Shown piece by piece: positions 22,255 to 28,960 of a DNA stretch of 29,914 nt. Each line of letters opens with the position of its first letter. Position 1 is the stretch's first letter. The stretch comes from JAWKIW01 sp046331175 (GTDB lineage Bacteria > Actinomycetota > Acidimicrobiia > Acidimicrobiales > Acidimicrobilacustridaceae). Under the pieces are notes generated by a model. The model made no database searches. It worked only from the letters and a program-made list of their open reading frames with translations, and was not told where the DNA came from. The DNA lies in NCBI GenBank assembly GCA_046331175.1, contig JAXLRI010000028.1:1-29914 (forward strand). The letters run 5' to 3'. The position numbers and the translations under genes are program-made.

Positions 22255-25200
22255 ATGGCGGCTCCCTCCCGCTCCCCCGCGCCCCCGGCGTCCCACGCAC
22301 CCCTCGTGCTCGACGGCGTCGAGGTCACCGAGGCCTCCGTGTGGGGCCGGGCGCGGCGCGTCCTGATGCCGTTGCAGGGACCGGCCGACGTCGATGCCCT
22401 CGTCGAGCTCGACCCCGACTGGGACCACGTCGTCGTGGTGGGACCGGCCGGGACCTCCGATCGCGCCGCCAGCGACGCCTTCTCCGTGGTCGACGTCCTG
22501 GTGGCCGACCTCGGCCTCGACGTCGCGCACGCCGGCCTCGAGCTGCCCGGCGGCTTCCGCGCCACCTACTGCGACGAGCGCACGGCACGGGGCCAGGTGG
22601 TGCCGGTCCCCGACCGGCGCGACGCGCTGCTGCTGGCCCTCGCGCTGCTGGGCGACGACGCCGCCACCAGGCTCGGCGGCGCCGACCGCGTGCTGCGCGG
22701 CCTGCTCGGCCCCGATGCCACCAAGCCGCTCGGCCGGGCCCTGGCCGCCGCCGTGGCCGACGGCCGGTGGGACGACGTGCACCTCGCCGCCGCCGCCAGC
22801 GACGTGCTCGGCCCCGAGAAGCTGGCCTCGCTGCTCGAGGCGCCGGCCGCCGCACCGGACGAGGTCGTCCTCGGCGGGGGCGGCATCGTCCGACCAGCGC
22901 GTCGGGCCGCCGGCGCCGGCGCCGCCGCCCCCGGCACGCTGGCCTCCGCGACCGCGGTGCGCTCGCTCGGCTCGGCACGCGAGCTCGGCTCGCTGCTGGC
23001 CGAGGTGCTGGCGCCCTACACGGAGGCGCGCCGCCTCCAGCTGCTCGTCGACCTGCGCGGCCGGATCGCCGCCACCGACGACCCGAGCGGCATCGCCGCG
23101 GTCCGGGCCTCGGTCGGCGCCGAGCAGCTCCACCACACCCGGATGCACGAGGCCGGGCAGCGTCTCCGCGAGCAGCTCGACGCGGTCGCCGGCCTCGAGG
23201 CCAACCGGAACCTGCGGCTGTTCGGCTCGGGCACCGGCAACGTGCTGCGGGCCACCTTCGTCACCCCCCACGCCGGCTGGCCCGTCGAGGTCCTCGCGCG
23301 GACGGTGCGCGAGGTGCTCGCCGGCCGCGTCCTGGTGCGCCTGGCGCTGGTGGCGCGCGACGGTGACGACGACGACCTCCTCGCCGCCCTCGACGCGCAC
23401 CGCGCCGCCCTGGCCCACCTCCGCGAGCCGGTGGGCGTCGGTCGCCGGCGGGTCGACGTCGGTCGCTGGATCGCCGAGCCGGCCCGGGTGGCCCACCGGC
23501 TGCTCGACGTGGCCACGCTCCGGCAGGAGGGCTGGCCCACCGAGGCCACGTGGATCGACGGCTTCACGCTCGAGCCGGACGACCCGGTCGCGTTCGTCCG
23601 CCGCGAGCTCGAGTCCGCCGCCGCCCTCCTGTCGGCCGCGCTCGGCGCGGCCAACGACGCCGTCGGCCTGATCGCGGTGACGGGGGCCGTCGTGCGACCG
23701 GCCGACCTCACCGCCGACGCCTACCTCTCGCTGCGCTGGGTGCCCCTCCTCCCCTGGCGCCACCCCGACGCGCCCGACCCCGCCACCTGGCGCGCCCGGG
23801 CCGACGTGCGGGGCGAGGACGGTCGACCGCTGGTGGCGACCCCGTTGGCCGCCCGGCGAGCCGCCGACCCCGACGCGCCCGAGCACCTGCTCGACCTGCG
23901 CTGGCACGCCGAGGCCGACGTCGAGCTGGCCGACCTGTGGAACCGGTCGGTGCTGTCCCAGCGGGTCGACCGGGGCTGGGCCCTGCGCACCGAGCTCAGC
24001 GAGCCCGACGACGAGGCCGACCCCACCCGTCCGCAGACCACCTCCGCCCGGGCCGCCGTGGCCGGCGCCGCCCAGCTGCTGCGCCTGGGCGGTGAGGTCC
24101 CGGCTCGGCCCCGCTCGTGGGCGGCCCTGGTCGACGGGCTGCACGCCGGCTTCGACACGGCCCAGCTGCTGGCCCGCACGTTCAAGGTGCCGCGGGCGCT
24201 GCTCGAGGCGGCCGACGGCGCTCGGATCCCCGGCACCGTCCTGCAGGCCCGGGTCGGGGTGAACATCCGGCTCATCGCCGACTGGGCCGGGTACATGGGC
24301 AACTGCCTGCTGTCGATGTACGCCGACGACGCCGAAGCCGGGCGCTGCGTGATCCTCGGCCTGTTCGACGGCGACCGCCTCGTCTACAACCTCGAGCTGG
24401 TCAAGCGGCGCGGCACGTGGGAGCCGCGCGAGTTCAAGGCCCGCTTCAACGAGGAACCGAGCACGGGCGACGACGCCGCCGTGCGAGCGTGGGTCGCCAC
24501 CCTCACCCCGCCACGCACCTCGGACGTGCCGCGGGTCGGACCCCGCCCCGCCGGGCGGCGACCCCGGGGCGGAGGCAGCCGCGGCCGGCGCGAGGCCGAG
24601 CGGGGCCCCGCGCTCGACCGACTCGCCGACGCCGCCGCGGCCCTGGTCGCACCCACCGGCTGGCAGACGACGGCGGTGGCCCTGGCCACGGCCCTCGATC
24701 CGGGCCACCGCCGGCCCTCGCCCGCCGCGGCACGGGTGGCGGTGGTGCGCCGCCTGGCCGAGGTCCCCGACGCAGCCGCGACCGCGCTCGCGTCCGGATC
24801 GCTCACCGCCCCGGACCTCTGGTCGCTGGCAGGGGCCACGCCGCTGGCCACCGCGGCCGAGGGCCTCTCCGACCGGGAGCGTGGCCGGCTCACGGCGCTG
24901 GCACCACTCGCCGCCGGCGACGACGTCGTCGGCCGGTCGGCGGCCAGGCTGGTGGCCCGCGACGCCATCGCTGAGGCGTGGGAGTGGACCCGCCTCGGCC
25001 GGGCCCTCGACGCCGCCCTGGCCGACGTCGCCGTCGACGACGACCTCCCCCTCGCCCGCGCCGTGGGCGACGCGCTCGCCGCGTCCCCCGCCAGGGGGCC
25101 GGTGCTGGCCCTCGCCCTGGTCCGCACCGCCCGGCGGTCGGCCGACGCCGGCGGCCTGGGTCGGGTGCGCGCCCGCCGCGGCGAGCAGCGCGTCCCGATC

Positions 25201-25458
25201 GACGCCGCCGGCGTGGTCGGCGGCCACCCCCGCGCCGAGCTGCTGGGCGGCGGACCGTGGGTCGAGGCCTGGCGACGCGCCGCCTCGCTCGCCGCCGATC
25301 CCGTGGCCACCCTCGCCGCCGACACCCGCCGCCGGGTCACCTCGGGCCTGCCCCCGCTGGTCCTCGTCCGGTCCCGTTGGCTCGACGGCGCCGACTGGTC
25401 GGCCTGGTGGGCCCGCGCCACGCGCGCCGACCGCCGTCGCGCCGAGCCCCCCGGTTGA
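22255..25458 (+). CDS. Unrecognised 1067-aa protein with a PcfJ-like motif
   Basis: No full-length family is recognised. Residues 1-250 are an Ala-rich helical region with a small-domain start (VLDGVEVTEASVWGRARRVLMPLQG). Residues 250-560 include HHTRMHEAGQRLREQL and NRNLRLFGSGTGNVLRATF. Around 672-740 lies a Cys-containing block: MGNC (681-684), MYADDAEAGRCVILGLF, VYNLEL, then a W-x-x-x-x-F-x-x-x-x-N ending. This resembles the core of PcfJ-like proteins (a Cys-x-x-x-x-Tyr motif, then a Gly-x-Cys strand and an N-terminated end), known from conjugative plasmids but functionally unexplained. A basic Gly/Arg linker (about 760-785) leads to a helical C-terminal domain. There is no signal peptide or membrane helix. 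Codon use matches its neighbours, so there is no sign of recent transfer. The ATG at 22255 is supported by a -10 box. Confidence 0.7.
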   Translation: MAAPSRSPAPPASHAPLVLDGVEVTEASVWGRARRVLMPLQGPADVDALVELDPDWDHVVVVGPAGTSDRAASDAFSVVDVLVADLGLDVAHAGLELPGGFRATYCDERTARGQVVPVPDRRDALLLALALLGDDAATRLGGADRVLRGLLGPDATKPLGRALAAAVADGRWDDVHLAAAASDVLGPEKLASLLEAPAAAPDEVVLGGGGIVRPARRAAGAGAAAPGTLASATAVRSLGSARELGSLLAEVLAPYTEARRLQLLVDLRGRIAATDDPSGIAAVRASVGAEQLHHTRMHEAGQRLREQLDAVAGLEANRNLRLFGSGTGNVLRATFVTPHAGWPVEVLARTVREVLAGRVLVRLALVARDGDDDDLLAALDAHRAALAHLREPVGVGRRRVDVGRWIAEPARVAHRLLDVATLRQEGWPTEATWIDGFTLEPDDPVAFVRRELESAAALLSAALGAANDAVGLIAVTGAVVRPADLTADAYLSLRWVPLLPWRHPDAPDPATWRARADVRGEDGRPLVATPLAARRAADPDAPEHLLDLRWHAEADVELADLWNRSVLSQRVDRGWALRTELSEPDDEADPTRPQTTSARAAVAGAAQLLRLGGEVPARPRSWAALVDGLHAGFDTAQLLARTFKVPRALLEAADGARIPGTVLQARVGVNIRLIADWAGYMGNCLLSMYADDAEAGRCVILGLFDGDRLVYNLELVKRRGTWEPREFKARFNEEPSTGDDAAVRAWVATLTPPRTSDVPRVGPRPAGRRPRGGGSRGRREAERGPALDRLADAAAALVAPTGWQTTAVALATALDPGHRRPSPAAARVAVVRRLAEVPDAAATALASGSLTAPDLWSLAGATPLATAAEGLSDRERGRLTALAPLAAGDDVVGRSAARLVARDAIAEAWEWTRLGRALDAALADVAVDDDLPLARAVGDALAASPARGPVLALALVRTARRSADAGGLGRVRARRGEQRVPIDAAGVVGGHPRAELLGGGPWVEAWRRAASLAADPVATLAADTRRRVTSGLPPLVLVRSRWLDGADWSAWWARATRADRRRAEPPG

Positions 25459-25494
25459 CGCCCCCGCCCCGAGCCCCCCAACGGCCCCCCCTCA

Positions 25495-25547
25495 GCGAAC
25501 TTTGGAGGATTCGCGTCAAGGGGTGACGCGAATGCTCCAAAGTTCGC
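25495..25547. repeat. Palindromic repeat element, copy 2 (possible bidirectional terminator)
   Basis: The left arm 25497-25517 is identical to that of copy 1. The right arm 25525-25545 complements it with a single mismatch around a 7-nt loop, and two further pairs extend the stem outward to 25495/25547 (23 positions in all). It lies in the 130-bp gap between convergent genes (ends 25458 and 25589). The two copies differ at four of 49 positions, one in the loop and three in the right arm. The rest of the gap is GC-rich with nothing else seen. Confidence 0.75.
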
Positions 25548-25588
25548 ACGGAGTGGACGGCGGCAGGAGCCGTGGGGGGCGGGACCGG

Positions 25589-26446
25589 TCAGCGGCCGAG
25601 GCCGAGGTTGGCGTGGATCTCGCGGGTCGCGGTGGAGCGGTTGAGCGTGTAGAAGTGCAGGCCGGGCACGCCCACCTCGAGCAGGTCCGAGCACAGCTCG
25701 GTGGCGAGCTCCACCCCCACCCGCCGCACCTCGGCGGGGTCGTCGGCGACGGCGTCGAGGCGCTCGGCCAGCCGGGGCGGGAACTGGGCGCCGGCCAGCT
25801 GGGCGAACCGGGCCACCTGCTTGGCGTTGGTCACCGGCATGATCCCGGGGACCACCGGCTTGGTGCACCCGAGGGCGTCGAGCTCGTCGATCATGCGGAG
25901 GTACGGCTCGGCCTCGAAGAAGAACTGGGTGATGCCGAAGTCGGCCATGGCGAGCTTCTCGGCGAGGTACCGACGATCGCTCGCTCGATCGGGCGACCGC
26001 GGGTGCAGCTCGGGGTGGGCGGCCACGCCGATGGAGAAGTCGTCGACCTCCTTGACCAGCTCGACCAGCTCGGCGGCGTGCTCGAGCTCGTGGGGGTAGT
26101 CGTCGACGTCGACGGGCGGATCACCGCCCAGGGCGAGGATGTTCTGGATGCCCGCCGCCTTGTACTCCTCGAGCAGCGACACCAGCTGCTCGCGCGTGTG
26201 GGCCACGCAGGTGAGGTGGGCCATGGCGGTGATGCCGGCGTCGCGCTCGATGTGGATCACCACGTCGCGCGTGCGATCGCGCGTGGAACCACCGGCCCCG
26301 TAGGTGACCGAGACGAACGATGGCTCGAGCGGCTGGAGCTCGCCGATCGTCTTCTCGAGCTCGCGGGCCGCCTCGTCGGTCTTGGGCGGGAAGAACTCGA
26401 ACGAGGAGGTCTGGCCGGCGGCCAGCAGGTCGGCGATCTTCGTCAT
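25589..26446 (-). CDS. metF: 5,10-methylenetetrahydrofolate reductase
   Basis: This 285-aa FAD-containing TIM-barrel enzyme reduces 5,10-methylene-THF to 5-methyl-THF, the methyl donor for methionine synthesis. Conserved parts are SSFEFFPPKTDEAA with the catalytic Glu17, SVTYGAGGSTRDRT, TAMAHLTCVAHTREQL and ILALGGDPP with the flavin/folate-contacting Asp. Length is typical of bacterial MetF without the eukaryotic regulatory domain. The ATG at 26446 has a TAGCCT box 9 nt upstream and no clear Shine-Dalgarno. It is the last gene of the leftward folD cluster, 63 bp after the lipoprotein gene, so it may be read from its own promoter as well. No riboswitch-like structure fits in that gap. Confidence 0.97.
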   Translation of the reverse strand: MTKIADLLAAGQTSSFEFFPPKTDEAARELEKTIGELQPLEPSFVSVTYGAGGSTRDRTRDVVIHIERDAGITAMAHLTCVAHTREQLVSLLEEYKAAGIQNILALGGDPPVDVDDYPHELEHAAELVELVKEVDDFSIGVAAHPELHPRSPDRASDRRYLAEKLAMADFGITQFFFEAEPYLRMIDELDALGCTKPVVPGIMPVTNAKQVARFAQLAGAQFPPRLAERLDAVADDPAEVRRVGVELATELCSDLLEVGVPGLHFYTLNRSTATREIHANLGLGR

Positions 26447-26455
26447 ACCGCCGAC

Positions 26456-26461
26456 AGGCTA
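26456..26461 (-). promoter_or_regulatory. Candidate -10 box (TAGCCT) for metF
   Basis: On the minus strand TAGCCT is followed by 9 nt and the ATG, so the transcript would have a leader of only about 2-3 nt. Confidence 0.4.
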
Positions 26462-26509
26462 GTGGCGCCGCCCCCCACCACCCCGGCTCCTGCCGGAGCG
26501 CCGCGTGGG

Positions 26510-27010
26510 TCAGCCGACGGTGACGCGGAACTCGAGGGTGCGGGCGTCGCGGGTGTCGGCGGGGGCCACGGTGCCCGACGGGGTGCACCGGTAGCAGTCG
26601 TAGTAGCGGATGACGGTGGTGCCGTCGCCGACCGCCTTGTACTTGAACTCGATCTGGCCGCCGGCGCCGGGCTCGGGGTTGGGCGAGTCGTACTTCATGG
26701 TGGGCTCGCCCTTGGGCTCGGCCACGCGCGGGTCGGGGGCCTGCACCACCTGCCAGCTGTCGCCGACCGACGGGTTGGCGTCGAGCCGGATGGCGAAGGT
26801 GTCGCCGCGGGCCACCGAGATGTCGGTGTCGCGCTCCTTGAACACCAGCTTCGACGACGAGGACCCCGAGGCCTGGGTGGTGTCGGTCGCCGACCCACCG
26901 CCGGACGACGAGCAGGCGGTGGCGACGGCCAGCGCGGCCACCAGCAGCAGCGCGGCGCGGGTCCGCCACGAGACCGGGGGCGCCGACGAGACCGACGGGG
27001 TCGAGGTCAC
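26510..27010 (-). CDS. Lipoprotein with chagasin-like (inhibitor I42) domain
   Basis: This 166-aa exported protein begins with a signal peptide (basic WRTRAA, hydrophobic LLLVAALAVA) ending in a lipobox-like ATAC, with Cys about residue 28 as the lipidation site. A Ser/Gly/Thr linker follows. The mature domain has the pattern of chagasin-like cysteine-protease inhibitors: a NPSVGDSWQVV loop (family NPTTGxxW), a Gly-rich EPGAGGQIEFKYKA strand and a GTTVIRYY strand. The third inhibitory loop, usually RPWE, is replaced by DCYRC, so inhibitory action is uncertain. The GTG at 27010 overlaps the stop of the thioesterase gene (GTGA), so they are translationally coupled. It probably sits on the outer face of the membrane. 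Confidence 0.72.
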   Translation of the reverse strand: MTSTPSVSSAPPVSWRTRAALLLVAALAVATACSSSGGGSATDTTQASGSSSSKLVFKERDTDISVARGDTFAIRLDANPSVGDSWQVVQAPDPRVAEPKGEPTMKYDSPNPEPGAGGQIEFKYKAVGDGTTVIRYYDCYRCTPSGTVAPADTRDARTLEFRVTVG

Positions 27011-27879
27011 GGCTCGACCACCATCGGGCGGACGAGCATCATCTGCTCGGACACGGCGACGAGCCGGCCGCCCGACCAGAGGTCGCAGGTGGTGTGGGCG
27101 TAGCCGTCGCCGTGCCAGCGGGTGCGGAAGTCGGTGAGCACCCACGGATCGCGCACCGGCTCGAGCAGGTGGAAGGTGAGCTCGAGGCTGGTGAGCGCCC
27201 GCAGCGGCTCGTCGGGACCGAAGCGGGTCCACAGCGACGGTCCGGGCAGGTCGGCCATGGGCAGCAGGGCCAGCGGGTCGTGGTGGCCCTCGTCGGTGAG
27301 CACCGCGTCGTGCAGCCGGTTCCAACGGCCGTAGCGGGCGGGCAGCCCCGGCTCCCAGGTGGGCTCCCACGGGAGCACGCCGAACGCCGGCCGCATGTCG
27401 AGCTGGTCGAACAGTGGCGGGACGCGCAGCGGGCCGCCACTGCTCCCCCACACCCGGTCCGGAGCGCAGTCGTCGGGGCCGGGGACGTCGGGTGGGACGG
27501 CGTCGGTGAAGTCGCCGCCACCATCGGGCCGGGGCCGGGTGAACAGGACACGGGTGGCGAGCAGGTCGCGGTCGCCGTCGGGGTGGCGGGTGGTGACGTC
27601 GACGTGGGTGGTGGTGCCGCCCGTGCGGACCAGCTCGGCCGCCAGGGCGAGCTCGCCGTCGTCGGGCCGGGCGAGGAACGACGCGTGGGCCGTGCGCAGG
27701 GCCTGCTCGCGGTGGCCGGCTTCGTCGCGGGCGGCCACCGCGGCGCGCAGGGCGACGGCGAGCAGCATCCCGCCGTGCACGCCCGTCGGCACGTTCCACG
27801 CCGGCGGCACCGACGCCCGCCAACGGCCGGGACCGTCGGGCGCCACCGCGGTGGCGTCGGCGAAGGTGCGGGCGCCCAC
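27007..27879 (-). CDS. Acyl-CoA thioesterase-like protein (double hotdog, TesB-like)
   Basis: This 290-aa protein has two hotdog-like halves. The N-terminal half carries WNVPTGVHGGMLLAVALRA, where the long helix follows a His-Gly-Gly typical of thioesterases, and RTAHASFLARP. The C-terminal half carries LRALTSLELTFHLLEP, DPWVLTDFRTRWHGDGYAHTTCDLW and GRLVAVSEQMMLVRP, as in the acyl-CoA thioesterase 4HBT_3 group. It should hydrolyse an acyl-CoA to the acid and CoA; chain length is unknown. The GTG at 27879 lies 3 nt after the folD stop and its own stop overlaps the lipoprotein start, so folD, this gene and the lipoprotein form one transcription unit. Confidence 0.83.
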   Translation of the reverse strand: MGARTFADATAVAPDGPGRWRASVPPAWNVPTGVHGGMLLAVALRAAVAARDEAGHREQALRTAHASFLARPDDGELALAAELVRTGGTTTHVDVTTRHPDGDRDLLATRVLFTRPRPDGGGDFTDAVPPDVPGPDDCAPDRVWGSSGGPLRVPPLFDQLDMRPAFGVLPWEPTWEPGLPARYGRWNRLHDAVLTDEGHHDPLALLPMADLPGPSLWTRFGPDEPLRALTSLELTFHLLEPVRDPWVLTDFRTRWHGDGYAHTTCDLWSGGRLVAVSEQMMLVRPMVVEP

Positions 27880-27882
27880 GGC

Positions 27883-28755
27883 TCAGGCGCCGACGGCGCG
27901 ATCGGCGGCCGCCTCGGCGGCGTCGACGGTGTTGCTCAGCAGCAGGGCCCGGGTCATGGGACCGACCCCGCCGATGCGCGGCGAGAGCCAACCGGCCACC
28001 TCGGCCACGCCGTCGTCGACGTCGGACAGCAGCTTGCGGCCCTCGAACGACACCCCGGCAGCCACCACGGCGGCACCGGGCTTCACCATGTCGGCGGTGA
28101 TCAGGCCGGGCGACCCTGCGGCGGCGACGAGGATGTCGGCCTGGCGGGTGTAGGTGGCCAGGTCGGCGACGCCGGTGTGCACCACCGTCACGGCGGCGTT
28201 GGCGTTCGGCCGCTTGAGCGTCAGCAGGTTGGCCAGCGGCCGGCCGATGGTGAGGCCCCGGCCGACGATGACGACGTGGCGACCGGCGATCTCGACCCCG
28301 TGGCGCTCGAGCAGCAGCTGGATGCCCGCCGGCGTGCAGGCGACCGGGGCGGCCACGCCCTGCACCAGGCGACCGAGGTTCACGGGGTGCAGGCCGTCGG
28401 CGTCCTTGGCCGGGTCGACGGCGAGCAGCGCGGCCTCGTAGTCGAGGTGCCCCGGGAACGGGTACTGCATGAGGTAGGCGTCGACCGACGGGTCGTCGTT
28501 GAGCTCGCGCACGACGGCGAGCACGTCGGCCTGGGACGCGTCGGCCGGCAGGTGGACGTGGCGCGAGGCGATGCCGAGCTCCTCGCAGTCGCGGTGCTTC
28601 ATGGCGACGTAGTTGGCCGAGGGGCCGTCGTCGCCCACCAGGACCGTGCCCAGGCCGGGCGTGATGCCCCGGTCGACCAGCGCCTGCACCCGATCCTCGA
28701 GCTCGGCCTTGAGGACCGCCGCCACCGCCTCACCGTCGAGCACCTGCGCCGTCAT
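27883..28755 (-). CDS. folD: Methylenetetrahydrofolate dehydrogenase/cyclohydrolase
   Basis: This 290-aa bifunctional enzyme interconverts 5,10-methylene-THF, 5,10-methenyl-THF and 10-formyl-THF using NADP. The catalytic Tyr49 and Lys53 lie in YVAMKHRDCEELGI. MQYPFPGHL matches the family VQLPLP motif, DADGLHPVNLGRL the conserved Asp-Gly segment, and CTPAGIQLLLERHG and VIVGRGLTIGRPLANLL the cofactor site; it ends with GGVGPMTRALLL. The frame is open 27 codons further up, but the ATG at 28755 fits the family N-terminus (MTAQVLDGEAVA) and has a TAGCGT box 7 nt upstream. It is the first gene of a leftward cluster that ends with metF, the next step for methylene-THF. Confidence 0.97.
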   Translation of the reverse strand: MTAQVLDGEAVAAVLKAELEDRVQALVDRGITPGLGTVLVGDDGPSANYVAMKHRDCEELGIASRHVHLPADASQADVLAVVRELNDDPSVDAYLMQYPFPGHLDYEAALLAVDPAKDADGLHPVNLGRLVQGVAAPVACTPAGIQLLLERHGVEIAGRHVVIVGRGLTIGRPLANLLTLKRPNANAAVTVVHTGVADLATYTRQADILVAAAGSPGLITADMVKPGAAVVAAGVSFEGRKLLSDVDDGVAEVAGWLSPRIGGVGPMTRALLLSNTVDAAEAAADRAVGA

Positions 28756-28762
28756 GGACCCG

Positions 28763-28768
28763 ACGCTA
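28763..28768 (-). promoter_or_regulatory. -10 box (TAGCGT) of leaderless folD transcript
   Basis: On the minus strand TAGCGT is followed by 7 nt and the ATG at 28755, in the 205-bp divergent gap. Confidence 0.5.
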
Positions 28769-28826
28769 CCGGCCCCCTCGCGAGGCGGGCGAACCCTCGT
28801 CCCCGGTGGGCACCCCCGCCGTGGGC

Positions 28827-28842
28827 CGTGACCCACGTCACA
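28827..28842. promoter_or_regulatory. CRP/FNR-like site (GTGA-N6-TCAC)
   Basis: GTGA-CCCACG-TCACA matches the TGTGA-N6-TCACA consensus of CRP-family regulators in all but the first base. It lies between folD and the membrane-protein gene, about 126 bp before the latter's ATG and 79 bp before folD's. No CRP gene is in the window, so the regulator is inferred. Confidence 0.4.
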
Positions 28843-28843
28843 T

Positions 28844-28862
28844 CAACGCTGTGTAAGCGTTG
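28844..28862. promoter_or_regulatory. Perfect dyad CAACGCT-N5-AGCGTTG
   Basis: A 7-bp perfect inverted repeat with a 5-nt centre (GTGTA) lies two bases after the CRP-like site. It may be an operator or a small hairpin at the 5' end of the downstream transcript. The rest of 28756-28960 is GC-rich, apart from the AAAGGA ribosome-binding site just before the next gene. Confidence 0.45.
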
Positions 28863-28960
28863 GCCCGACGAGGTGTCAGGGACCTGCGAACCGGTCGGGC
28901 GGGACGACCCCCCGCCTCCCGCCCCGCCGGTTCGATGACCACCGAGAAAGGAACACCACG

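Noticed and set aside
19439..22366. A 975-codon plus-strand frame across the GT-C-like and aldehyde dehydrogenase genes
   Set aside because: Both opposing genes have clear family motifs, and the frame has none and crosses gene boundaries.
22240..25227. A 995-codon open frame on the minus strand opposite the 1067-aa gene
   Set aside because: Its composition is Gly/Arg/Gln/Val-rich without domain motifs and it mirrors the real gene's codon structure; long antisense frames are expected at this GC content.
26447..26509. Possible riboswitch before metF
   Set aside because: The gap is only 63 bp, with a -10 box 9 nt from the ATG and no conserved SAM or cobalamin aptamer elements visible.
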